From Bacteroides sp. (lineage in GTDB: Bacteria; Bacteroidota; Bacteroidia; Bacteroidales; Bacteroidaceae), in NCBI GenBank assembly GCA_015060735.1, contig SUXX01000003.1, forward strand, positions 52,409 through 116,408: a DNA stretch of 64,000 bases, in the 5' to 3' direction. The position numbers were made by a program, and so were the translations under genes. The notes beneath the pieces are model-generated. The model did not search any database, had not been told where the DNA came from, and saw nothing but the letters and a program-made list of their open reading frames with translations. This document shows, piece after piece, positions 24,263 through 31,809 of this stretch; positions within the stretch are counted from its first letter, which is position 1; every line of letters starts with the position of its first letter.

Positions 24263-25522
24263 ATGTACGATATAAAAGACTTTGAAATCATGGCTCCTGT
24301 CGGCTCGCGTGAGTCGTTGGCGGCCGCTATCCAGGCAGGTGCCGATTCCATTTATTTTGGCATTGAAAGTTTGAACATGCGTGCTCGTTCGGCCAGTACG
24401 TTCACTATTAACGATTTGCGTGAAATCGCACAGATTTGCGATGAGCATGGCATCAAGAGCTATCTCACTATTAATACCATCATTTATGATGAGGACGTGA
24501 AGTTGATGCGTACCATTGTCGATGCGGCAAAGGAAGCCGGCATCAGTGCGGTGATTGCGGCCGATGTAGCGGTGATGTCCTATTGCAACGAGGTAGGTCA
24601 AGAAGTGCATCTTTCTACTCAACTCAACATCAGCAATGCCGAAGCCTTGAAGTTCTATGCCCGCTTTGCCGATGTGGTGGTGCTGGCTCGTGAACTTAAC
24701 TTGAAGCAGGTGCGTGAAATCTATGAAGTGATTCAGAAGGAACAAATCAAGGGTCCGAAGGGTGAGTTGATTCGCATCGAAATGTTCTGTCATGGAGCAC
24801 TTTGCATGGCGGTATCGGGTAAATGCTATTTGAGTTTGCACGAAATGAATGCATCGGCTAATCGGGGTGCTTGCATGCAGATTTGTCGTCGTGCCTACGA
24901 AGTGCGTGATAAGGATAGCGAAATCGAGCTTGAAGTCGATAACAAATACATCATGTCGCCCAAGGACTTGAAGACCATTCATTTCATGGACGAGATGATT
25001 GAAGCCGGAGTGCGGGTATTCAAGATTGAAGGCCGTGCTCGTGGTCCTGAATATGTCCGTACGGTGGTGGAATGTTACAAGGAAGCCATCCGTTCCTATT
25101 TGGAAGGTACCTTCACAGACGAAAAGAAGGAAGCGTGGGACACTCGCTTGAAGACCGTCTTCAACCGTGGATTCTGGAATGGTTATTATCTGGGTCAGCG
25201 TTTGGGCGAATGGAGCCGCAACTATGGTTCGGAAGCTACCGAACGCAAGGTCTATGTAGGTAAAGGCATCCGTTATTTCTCCAACATCGGCGTAGCCGAG
25301 TTCTTGGTAGAAGCAGCCGAAATGAAGGTGGGCGACAAACTCTTGATAACTGGTCCTACTACTGGTGCCTTGTTCTTGACACTCGATGAGGCTCGCGTGG
25401 ATTTGAAACCGGTGGATGTCGTGAAGAAGGGTGAACGTGTATCTTTCAAGGTATCTGAAAAGATTCGTCCGAGCGACAAGCTTTATAAGTTGGTTGCTCC
25501 GGAGGATTTGAAGAAGAAATAA
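24263..25522 (+). CDS. Peptidase U32 family protein (tRNA/rRNA hydroxylation type)
   Basis: A 419-residue U32-family protein. The start FEIMAPVGSRESLAAAIQAGADSIYFG is diagnostic. A cysteine cluster CHGALCMAVSGKC...RGACMQIC (about residues 175-215) matches the Fe-S-ligand pattern of TrhP/RlhA, the E. coli U32 proteins that hydroxylate tRNA U34 or 23S rRNA. A C-terminal beta-barrel domain follows (about 330-415). Despite the family name, peptidase activity is doubtful. Whether the target is tRNA or rRNA cannot be told. Transcribed alone from its own -7 element and closed by a strong terminator. A TTG nine codons earlier lies inside the promoter and is not the start. Confidence 0.85.
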   Translation: MYDIKDFEIMAPVGSRESLAAAIQAGADSIYFGIESLNMRARSASTFTINDLREIAQICDEHGIKSYLTINTIIYDEDVKLMRTIVDAAKEAGISAVIAADVAVMSYCNEVGQEVHLSTQLNISNAEALKFYARFADVVVLARELNLKQVREIYEVIQKEQIKGPKGELIRIEMFCHGALCMAVSGKCYLSLHEMNASANRGACMQICRRAYEVRDKDSEIELEVDNKYIMSPKDLKTIHFMDEMIEAGVRVFKIEGRARGPEYVRTVVECYKEAIRSYLEGTFTDEKKEAWDTRLKTVFNRGFWNGYYLGQRLGEWSRNYGSEATERKVYVGKGIRYFSNIGVAEFLVEAAEMKVGDKLLITGPTTGALFLTLDEARVDLKPVDVVKKGERVSFKVSEKIRPSDKLYKLVAPEDLKKK

Positions 25523-25534
25523 TCTATTTTAATA

Positions 25535-25600
25535 AAAAGTGGCGATAGAGCTGCCGTAACCCCTTAAAAATGAGTTACGGTGGTTCTATCGCCATTTTTT
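25535..25600 (+). terminator. Long terminator hairpin after U32 gene
   Basis: AAAAAGTGGCGATAGA, a small internal loop, GCCGTAAC, a 14-nt loop, GTTACGG, then TCTATCGCCATTTTTT. Two stacked stems and a T tract. Confidence 0.85.
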
Positions 25601-25746
25601 AATTTCTGACTACTCACATTCTTCTATATGCCTATGCATAAGCTCTAAAAAGTCTTCATAATTAATATGTTTTCGTCTGTTTTAACATACATACTTTAAG
25701 TTGTAATTATTGGCATTGTAGAATGCTTGTTTTTACGACTTTTTTG
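25601..25746. other. AT-rich gap, no gene seen
   Basis: About 146 nt without a gene. On the minus strand, 25681-25610 reads as a 23-codon open stretch ending at a stop (…INYEDFLELMHRHIEECE) with no start codon. Its composition looks protein-like, so a gene remnant is possible, but it is too short to support. Confidence 0.3.
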
Positions 25747-25754
25747 TATTTTTG
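25747..25754 (+). promoter_or_regulatory. -7 element TATTTTTG upstream of the long hairpin
   Basis: Consensus TAnnTTTG with a possible -33 (CTTG, 25726-25729). The predicted transcript would start near 25760 and run through the hairpin at 25801-25962. Confidence 0.55.
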
Positions 25755-25800
25755 CGGATGGTTAGAGATTTACTCTTCCAATACATTAAAGAAAAATAAG

Positions 25801-25968
25801 AAGCGTTATGCATATCTTGTACTTGAAAACGTAGGAAATTTTCAATTAGGATACAAAGATGGCATAGTGGTTCTCACGCTATAGCGTGGGCTACTATTGT
25901 TACATCTGTATCCGAGGTTTCCTACGACCTTCAAGTAAGAGTGTGGCATAGAGTTCACGCTTTTTTGT
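25801..25968 (+). ncRNA. Candidate structured RNA: ~160-nt near-palindromic hairpin with T tract
   Basis: Matched arms nest inward: AAGCG (25801-25805) with CGCTT (25958-25962); TACTTGAA (25820-25827) with TTCAAGTA (25930-25937); CGTAGGAAA (25830-25838) with TTTCCTACG (25918-25926); GGATACA (25849-25855) with TGTATCC (25907-25913); GATG (25858-25861) with CATC (25903-25906); and at the centre the perfect 14-bp palindrome CACGCTATAGCGTG (25875-25888). T residues follow (25961-25966) as in a terminator. A -7 box lies 47 nt upstream. It may be a small RNA, the leader/attenuator of the S41 operon that starts at 26002, or a mobile palindromic element. Confidence 0.5.
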
Positions 25969-26001
25969 CGAAATAATAAATTTAAAGGAATTAATAAACA
26001 A

Positions 26002-27279
26002 ATGAGAAAGCTTTTAATCACATTGCTATCGATTGTCTGTCTATTGGGATTAGTGGTTGTCTTGTCTGCTACAGTTTTTAAGAAAGAATTGACAAAGTGG
26101 GTCATAGAACAGAAAATGAAGAAATATGAGCAACTCAAGATGTATTATGTTTCCGAAATACCTGTTGAACCAGAAAATTTCGCAGAAGATTTCAAGAGCA
26201 TTCATAAACAAGTGCTGAAAGAATGTTCACTATACGAACAGAAAGGAATCAATATGGATTCTCTTTATGCCGCATTCGCTAAACGCATAGGCAATGAGGT
26301 CAAGACAAAAGCGGATTATGGGTTGTTGGTTTGTGAATATATTGCAGCACTGAATATCGGTCATGCCAATGCACACTTGGATGTCTATTGGTCGATGTAC
26401 TCTCCAACCGTTGTTGAAGGGAGATTGTTCATTGACAACCCCAATGAATATATGACAAACTATGGCTTTTGCGACAAAGATGAAATCATAGCAATCAACA
26501 ACACTCCGATTGAGCAATATGTAAATAGTCGCAAAAAATATACTCACGCATCTACGGAGGATGCTCGGATGCACCTTACTCGTCGTTGGGCTTTACGTTC
26601 GCATACCGATTCCTTGATTGTTTGCGATGTCCTTAGAGACGGTGATACATTGAAGTTGGAGTTGCCATTGACAAGAGACTTTCCTACAGGAAATAAAGAC
26701 GAGCTAATGGCAAAAGGCAAAATGCTGAATGATAGCGTGGGCTACATAAGTATAGAGTCTATGATGGGCAATGTGGTGGAAGATTTCAAACAAGCCTATC
26801 AACAAGTTTGTGAACTTCCGTATCTAATTATTGATATTCGTAACAATGGGGGTGGCAATAGCATTGACGGACGAATGATAGCCGAGTATTTAGTTCGTAA
26901 TCCGCAGCAGCATTGTCTTGGTGGGGATATGGTTCCACAGTCCAATGCTTACAAAGGAAAGTTGTTTCTGTTGACAAGTAATTTTACGTTTTCGGCTGCT
27001 GAAAGTTTTGCTATTGATATGAAAGAAAGTGGCAATGCAATTCTTGTAGGAGAAGCGACGGCTGGTGATACTGGTAACGGTCCCGATTTCTTTGTGTCAA
27101 AATATGGAATCTATTTCAGAGTTCCGACACGTGAACCTCATGTTTCACCGCAAGGTTTCCCGTTGGAAGGTGTAGGAGTAGAACCCCATCATAAAGTGCA
27201 ACAGACTGTTGGGGATTTCTTTGACAACAAAGACACCATCATTGAGTATGTATTAAATGGACTCATAAACAACAAATAA
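26002..27279 (+). CDS. S41-family peptidase, membrane-anchored
   Basis: A 425-residue protein with one N-terminal hydrophobic span (about residues 5-27) and an S41 (tail-specific/tricorn-type) domain. Diagnostic stretches are YLIIDIRNNGGGNSIDG (about 273-289) and FTFSAAESFAIDMK near residue 335, whose FSAAE serine is the usual nucleophile. The following VGEATAGDTGNG lacks the lysine expected of Tsp/CtpA-type Ser-Lys enzymes, so it fits the S41B-like branch or may be impaired. No PDZ domain is obvious. The next gene, a lipoprotein, starts 3 nt after the stop. No promoter is seen in the 33 nt between the hairpin and the ATG, so transcription may read through the hairpin. Confidence 0.82.
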   Translation: MRKLLITLLSIVCLLGLVVVLSATVFKKELTKWVIEQKMKKYEQLKMYYVSEIPVEPENFAEDFKSIHKQVLKECSLYEQKGINMDSLYAAFAKRIGNEVKTKADYGLLVCEYIAALNIGHANAHLDVYWSMYSPTVVEGRLFIDNPNEYMTNYGFCDKDEIIAINNTPIEQYVNSRKKYTHASTEDARMHLTRRWALRSHTDSLIVCDVLRDGDTLKLELPLTRDFPTGNKDELMAKGKMLNDSVGYISIESMMGNVVEDFKQAYQQVCELPYLIIDIRNNGGGNSIDGRMIAEYLVRNPQQHCLGGDMVPQSNAYKGKLFLLTSNFTFSAAESFAIDMKESGNAILVGEATAGDTGNGPDFFVSKYGIYFRVPTREPHVSPQGFPLEGVGVEPHHKVQQTVGDFFDNKDTIIEYVLNGLINNK

Positions 27280-27282
27280 TTA

Positions 27283-28053
27283 ATGATGAAACATCTTCTT
27301 TTTCTCTTTATATCACTCTTGTTGATGACAGGATGTCAAAAAGGCAATGGTCAAGAAACCGTAACAATCACTGGACGAGTAACCGACTTTGAAGGTCATC
27401 CCATAGATAGTTGCAGCATTTGGTGGAAAACACCATCGTTTGAAAATGTAATGGAAGTCTTCACCAACAAGGAAGGATATTACACAGCCTGTGTTCCGAA
27501 AGGAAAATATCAAAGTGTAGCAGCCATCCATATGCCCTCGTATGCTTCTGTAGCTATGCAAGAGGGAAAACTGGATGAAGAGGATTATCGTTTGGAGTTT
27601 TGGGCATGGGACTTTGTTGCCGATAGGGACACAACATTAGATATACGTTATCACCGGATGGAAGCATACGGCCTTCGGGCTTTCCGCATACCTGGCGCTA
27701 CTCCTGCATATCAGATTTATGTCCGACCGATTAGCCTGACACGTAGTTTGGCTTGGATGAAATTGGATGCGAAGGAGCGAGGAAAAGAATGTCAATGGGC
27801 ACCACATCCGGAACATTTGTCTATCAAAATATGGATAGATGGTGAGGAAGTTCCCGTCTTAATGAAACAAGAAATCAAGGAATATCTGAAAACGGATGAA
27901 TACTGCAATGCTTATTTGCTTACAGTAGATATACCCAAACAATCGCGGGAAGATTTACCCTATCTGACCTTCAAGGTGGAGCTGACGGATTTGGAAAACG
28001 GTGACCGAGGCGAAGGACTTTATTTTATGGATAGAGAAGATTACGTAAAGTAA
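27283..28053 (+). CDS. Lipoprotein with carboxypeptidase-regulatory-like domain
   Basis: A 256-residue predicted lipoprotein (lipobox LMTGC, Cys about 18). Residues about 26-75 (TITGRVTDFEGHPIDSCSIWW...TNKEGYYTACVPKGKY) form a carboxypeptidase-regulatory-like/transthyretin-type beta-sandwich. The remainder is unrecognised and rich in Trp, Tyr and charged residues. It is co-transcribed with the S41 peptidase (3 nt apart) and may be its partner or substrate-holding factor; that is inference. ATG codons at 27283 and 27286 are both possible starts. An AT-rich gap with a MITE-like element follows. Confidence 0.7.
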   Translation: MMKHLLFLFISLLLMTGCQKGNGQETVTITGRVTDFEGHPIDSCSIWWKTPSFENVMEVFTNKEGYYTACVPKGKYQSVAAIHMPSYASVAMQEGKLDEEDYRLEFWAWDFVADRDTTLDIRYHRMEAYGLRAFRIPGATPAYQIYVRPISLTRSLAWMKLDAKERGKECQWAPHPEHLSIKIWIDGEEVPVLMKQEIKEYLKTDEYCNAYLLTVDIPKQSREDLPYLTFKVELTDLENGDRGEGLYFMDREDYVK

Positions 28054-28160
28054 TTCTTTCATCGTAAGTTCGATGTATTTTAAGTGGTTAAAAACGCCTC
28101 GACATTTTCTATTATACGTGCGGACGTATTTGAAAAACGTCTGCAAAAAAACTAAGGATA

Positions 28161-28367
28161 AAAACAGCCTTCACAAGTTTCACCAGAGTATAACTTGCTG
28201 ATTCACAACATTTACGTGTGAACCTTCAGGCTTCAAAGAAGCTTCACCAAGTTTCACAAAAAATCTTATGGTGAAACTTGTGAATCTTGGTGAAACCCGT
28301 TAAGTTTCACATGGAGGAACTATCAATTAGGCAGTTATGAATCGGTGAAACTTGTGAAGGCTATTTT
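28161..28367. mobile_element. MITE-like element, 19-bp perfect terminal inverted repeats
   Basis: AGCCTTCACAAGTTTCACC at 28166-28184 is repeated exactly inverted at 28344-28362. With one mismatch the repeats extend outward to AAAA (28161) and TTTT (28367). Inside are nested smaller palindromes (TTCACCAAG/CTTGGTGAA and GTTTCAC/GTGAAAC). There is no open frame of note inside. No certain target-site duplication was seen. A diverged copy of the left half lies at 45471-45552. It occupies most of the 387-nt gap between 28054 and 28440. Confidence 0.65.
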
Positions 28368-28402
28368 ATGACATTATTGTGTTGTAATTGGATGGAAATG
28401 AT

Positions 28403-28410
28403 TATTTTTG
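28403..28410 (+). promoter_or_regulatory. -7 element TATTTTTG for DUF2461 gene
   Basis: Consensus -7 box 30 nt upstream of ATG 28441; the in-frame TTG at 28408 lies inside it. Confidence 0.7.
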
Positions 28411-28440
28411 TCCTACCTTTTAAAATTAAGATACATCCGT

Positions 28441-29121
28441 ATGAAAGCAATCATTACATACCTCCGTCAGTTACAAGCCAACAACAACCGCGAGTGGTTC
28501 AACGCTCACAAGGATGAGTTCTTGAAACACCAAGCTCGTTTCTATGAGTTGGTGGAAGAAGTCATCAAGGAAATATCAGTATTCGACCCGGCGATGGCGA
28601 ACCTCACTCCCAAGGATTGCACTTATCGTATCTATCGGGATGTCCGGTTCTCGTCCGACAAGAGTCCGTACAAGTGTCACTTCGGAGCATTCATTGCGAA
28701 AGGTGGAAAGAAGTCGGGCAACTCGGGATATTATTTCCACATCAGTACAGGAGGTGGCGAGGAATATCCGTATTGTCACATGCTGGCAGCTGGCGATTAT
28801 TGTTGTGACCCCGAGGTGTTGAAAATCCTTCGCGAGGACATCGTGAACGGTGATGGTGATTTCGACCAAGTGGTGAAGCAAGCCGACAGCACGTTTCATC
28901 TCGAACGTGAAGGTGCTTTGAAGAGAAACCCAAAGGGTTTTCCTGCGGACGCTCCTTATTCGGAATACCTTCGCCTGAAGTATTATTGCCTGACCAGTTT
29001 GCCAAACGATGACTTTTGGGAAGGTGAAGACTTGGCCAAGCGTATCGCCGCCAAATTTGCTACCACCAAGCCTTTCTTGGATTACATCAATCGGGCGATT
29101 GAATTTTCACGCGAAGAATAA
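28441..29121 (+). CDS. DUF2461 (TIGR02453-type) protein
   Basis: A 226-residue soluble protein. The motif NNNREWFNAHKDEF near residue 14, CTYRIYRDVRFSSDKSPYKCHFGAFI near residue 61 and YYFHISTGG identify DUF2461, found widely in bacteria and some fungi with no proven biochemical role. No signal peptide. It stands upstream of argS, each with its own -7 element, so an operon is not required. The start at 28441 follows the promoter; an earlier in-frame TTG does not fit. Confidence 0.88.
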   Translation: MKAIITYLRQLQANNNREWFNAHKDEFLKHQARFYELVEEVIKEISVFDPAMANLTPKDCTYRIYRDVRFSSDKSPYKCHFGAFIAKGGKKSGNSGYYFHISTGGGEEYPYCHMLAAGDYCCDPEVLKILREDIVNGDGDFDQVVKQADSTFHLEREGALKRNPKGFPADAPYSEYLRLKYYCLTSLPNDDFWEGEDLAKRIAAKFATTKPFLDYINRAIEFSREE

Positions 29122-29142
29122 GGTGAATTGAAGCAAAACCTC

Positions 29143-29150
29143 TATCTTTG
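29143..29150 (+). promoter_or_regulatory. -7 element TATCTTTG for argS
   Basis: Consensus -7 box 32 nt before ATG 29183. Confidence 0.7.
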
Positions 29151-29182
29151 CAATTCAATTGAAAATAAGTACTTATAACAAT

Positions 29183-31003
29183 ATGAATATCGAACAAAAA
29201 CTGACCGCAACCGCGATTGCGGCATTGAATACACTTTATGGTCAGGAAGTGCCTGAAAAGATGGTGCAACTCCAAAAGACCAAGAAGGAATTTGAAGGTC
29301 ACTTGACCCTCGTCGTTTTCCCTTTCCTCAAGATGAGCAAGAAGGGTCCTGAACAGACCGCTCAGGAAATTGGTGAATACTTGAAGCAGAATGCACCGGA
29401 ACTCGTGTCGAACTACAACGCCGTGAAGGGTTTCTTGAACCTCACCATCGCTTCGGATTGTTGGGTTGAACTCCTCAACAGCATTCACGCTGATGCAGAA
29501 TATGGTATTACCAAGGCTACCGACGAATCTCCGTTGGTAATGATTGAATATTCTTCTCCGAATACCAACAAGCCACTCCACTTGGGACACGTCCGCAACA
29601 ACCTCCTCGGTTGGGCATTGGCCAATGTGATGGCGGCAAACGGCAACAAAGTGGTGAAGACCAACATTGTGAACGACCGTGGTATCCACATCTGTAAGTC
29701 CATGTTGGCTTGGTTGAAGTATGGTAATGGTGAAACTCCGGAATCGAGCGGTAAGAAGGGAGATCACCTCATCGGCGATTACTATGTAGCTTTCGACAAG
29801 CATTACAAGGCAGAAGTGAAGGAATTGATGACTCAATATCAAGCGGAAGGTCTCGGTGAAGAAGAAGCAAAGGCGAAGGCCGAAGCCAACTCTCCTTTGA
29901 TGCTCGAAGCCCGTGAAATGCTCCGCAAGTGGGAAGCCAACGATCCGGAAGTACGTGGCCTTTGGGAAAAGATGAACAACTGGGTATATGCTGGTTTTGA
30001 TGAAACATACGCTCAGATGGGGGTCGGTTTCGATAAGATATATTATGAATCACAGACTTATCTTGAAGGTAAGGAAAAGGTCATGGAAGGCCTCGAAAAG
30101 GGATTCTTCTTCCGTAAGGAAGATGGTTCTGTATGGGCTGACTTGACCGCCGAAGGTCTTGACCATAAGCTTTTGCTTCGTGCTGATGGTACTTCGGTAT
30201 ATATGACTCAGGACATCGGTACGGCCAAGCTCCGCTTCCAGGATTTCCCCATCGACAAGATGATTTATGTGGTAGGTAACGAACAGAATTACCACTTCCA
30301 GGTATTGTCTATCTTGTTGGATAAGCTCGGTTTCGAATGGGGTAAAGGATTGGTTCATTTCTCATATGGTATGGTGGAATTGCCTGAAGGCAAGATGAAG
30401 AGTCGCGAAGGTACCGTGGTGGATGCCGATGACTTGATGGCTGCCATGATTGAAACCGCCAAGGAAACTTCTGCCGAACTTGGCAAGCTCGATGGTTTGA
30501 CTCAGGAAGAAGCCGATAACATTGCCCGCATCGTAGGTCTCGGTGCGTTGAAGTACTTTATCTTGAAAGTGGATGCCCGCAAGAACATGACTTTCAATCC
30601 GAAGGAATCTATCGACTTCAATGGCAATACCGGCCCGTTCATCCAATATACTTACGCACGTATTCAGTCAGTACTCCGCAAGGCTGCTGAACAAGGCATC
30701 GAAATCCCTGCCGTAATTCCTGCCGGTTTGGAACTCAGTACCAAGGAAGAAGGTTTGATTCAGATGTTGGCCGAGTTCAAGAATACCGTAAAGCAGGCAG
30801 GTACCGACTACAATCCGTCGGTTATCGCCAATTATGCTTACGACCTCGTGAAGGAATACAACCAGTTCTATCACGATTTCAGCATCTTGCGTGAAGAAAA
30901 CGAAGCCCTCAAAGTCTTCCGTTTGGCTTTGAGTCAGAACGTAGGAAAGATTGTGAAGCTTGCTATGGGCTTGTTGGGAATTGAAGTTCCTGAACGCATG
31001 TAA
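29183..31003 (+). CDS. argS: Arginyl-tRNA synthetase
   Basis: Class I aminoacyl-tRNA synthetase charging tRNA-Arg, 606 residues. The HIGH motif appears as PLHLGHVRNN near residue 135, and the KMSKS region as KMKSREGTVVDADDL near residue 405. The N-terminal Add-1 tRNA-binding region is present, and the C-terminus FRLALSQNVGKIVKLAMGLLGIEVPERM is the canonical anticodon-binding end. A tRNA-Arg(CCT) gene lies in the same window at 57.2 kb. Codon use is strongly biased, as expected of a well-expressed gene. A terminator follows. Confidence 0.97.
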   Translation: MNIEQKLTATAIAALNTLYGQEVPEKMVQLQKTKKEFEGHLTLVVFPFLKMSKKGPEQTAQEIGEYLKQNAPELVSNYNAVKGFLNLTIASDCWVELLNSIHADAEYGITKATDESPLVMIEYSSPNTNKPLHLGHVRNNLLGWALANVMAANGNKVVKTNIVNDRGIHICKSMLAWLKYGNGETPESSGKKGDHLIGDYYVAFDKHYKAEVKELMTQYQAEGLGEEEAKAKAEANSPLMLEAREMLRKWEANDPEVRGLWEKMNNWVYAGFDETYAQMGVGFDKIYYESQTYLEGKEKVMEGLEKGFFFRKEDGSVWADLTAEGLDHKLLLRADGTSVYMTQDIGTAKLRFQDFPIDKMIYVVGNEQNYHFQVLSILLDKLGFEWGKGLVHFSYGMVELPEGKMKSREGTVVDADDLMAAMIETAKETSAELGKLDGLTQEEADNIARIVGLGALKYFILKVDARKNMTFNPKESIDFNGNTGPFIQYTYARIQSVLRKAAEQGIEIPAVIPAGLELSTKEEGLIQMLAEFKNTVKQAGTDYNPSVIANYAYDLVKEYNQFYHDFSILREENEALKVFRLALSQNVGKIVKLAMGLLGIEVPERM

Positions 31004-31023
31004 GATTCATTGCTATAAATGGG

Positions 31024-31064
31024 GAGCCCGGAAGTAGAGAAACTTTCGGGCTTCTTTGTTTTTA
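31024..31064 (+). terminator. Terminator after argS
   Basis: GAGCCCGGAAG, loop, CTTTCGGGCTTC then a T-rich run TTTGTTTTTA. Confidence 0.75.
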
Positions 31065-31137
31065 TTAGGTTTAAAAACATGGAAGCTGAATCTTTAAACA
31101 ATAGTTGGCAAAAGGTATACATTTCGTTTCTTTGTTG

Positions 31138-31145
31138 TATCTTTG
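31138..31145 (+). promoter_or_regulatory. -7 element TATCTTTG for rnhA
   Basis: Consensus -7 box 25 nt upstream of ATG 31171. Confidence 0.7.
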
Positions 31146-31170
31146 CTCGCAGAAAAGAAGAGCGTTATAA

Positions 31171-31800
31171 ATGGCAAAAAAGCAGAAGTTTTATGTGGTG
31201 TGGAAGGGAGTGAATCCGGGGGTGTATACTTCGTGGACGGATTGTCAACTCCAAACCAAGGGGTACGAAGGAGCACAATACAAGAGCTTCGATACTCTGG
31301 AAGAAGCAGAACGTGCCTTTGCCGACTCGGCTTTTCATTACATCGGGAAGAATGCTCCCAAGAAGGAAGAGACTCCGAAAAAATTGCCCGAAAACTTCGA
31401 CATGAACTGTGTGGCGGTGGATGCTGCTTGCAGTGGTAATCCAGGCCCCATGGAGTATCGGGGTGTTTATCTTTTGACGGGACAGGAAATCTTCCACTTC
31501 GGTCCGGTGCATGGCACGAACAATATCGGGGAGTTCCTCGCCATTGTTCATGCTTTGGCTTTGATGAAGCAGAAAGGCATCTGTATGACCATTTACTCGG
31601 ATAGCCGGAATGCCCTCAGTTGGGTGAAGCAAAAGAAATGCAAGACGAAGTTGGAGCGAACTTCCAACACCGAAGCATTGTTCCAAATGATAGAGCGTGC
31701 CGAAAACTGGCTCAAGTCGAATAACTATGAGGACATTCCTATTTTGAAATGGGAAACCGAACAATGGGGTGAAGTGCCGGCTGATTTCGGAAGAAAATAA
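31171..31800 (+). CDS. rnhA: Ribonuclease HI with N-terminal viroplasmin domain
   Basis: Cleaves RNA in RNA-DNA hybrids. The protein has 209 residues. The N-terminal caulimovirus viroplasmin-like domain (about 5-52; FYVVWKGVNPGVYTSWTDC and GYEGAQYKSFDTLEEAERAF) is the hybrid-binding domain seen in eukaryotic RNase H1. A linker (about 58-75) leads to the RNase H domain: VDAACSGNPGP (first Asp), NNIGEFLAI (Glu), IYSDSRNALSWV (Asp) and a final Asp near PADFG. All four catalytic acids appear present, though the first motif reads VDAACSG rather than the usual TDGSC. It is followed after 9 nt by pdxB, probably in one transcript. Confidence 0.9.
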   Translation: MAKKQKFYVVWKGVNPGVYTSWTDCQLQTKGYEGAQYKSFDTLEEAERAFADSAFHYIGKNAPKKEETPKKLPENFDMNCVAVDAACSGNPGPMEYRGVYLLTGQEIFHFGPVHGTNNIGEFLAIVHALALMKQKGICMTIYSDSRNALSWVKQKKCKTKLERTSNTEALFQMIERAENWLKSNNYEDIPILKWETEQWGEVPADFGRK

Positions 31801-31809
31801 ATGTAAAAA

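Noticed and set aside
24248..24982. 244-codon open frame on the minus strand opposite the U32 gene
   Set aside because: It mirrors the codon structure of a well-supported U32 gene and has no recognisable domain or promoter.
25820..25937. Invertible promoter flanked by inverted repeats
   Set aside because: The segment between the arms is itself palindromic, so inversion would change little, and no recombinase gene is nearby. Not excluded, but the hairpin reading fits better.
28160..28370. CRISPR array, considered because of repeated GTTTCAC/GTGAAAC motifs
   Set aside because: Repeats are inverted, unevenly spaced and only 7-19 bp; there are no spacers and no cas genes.
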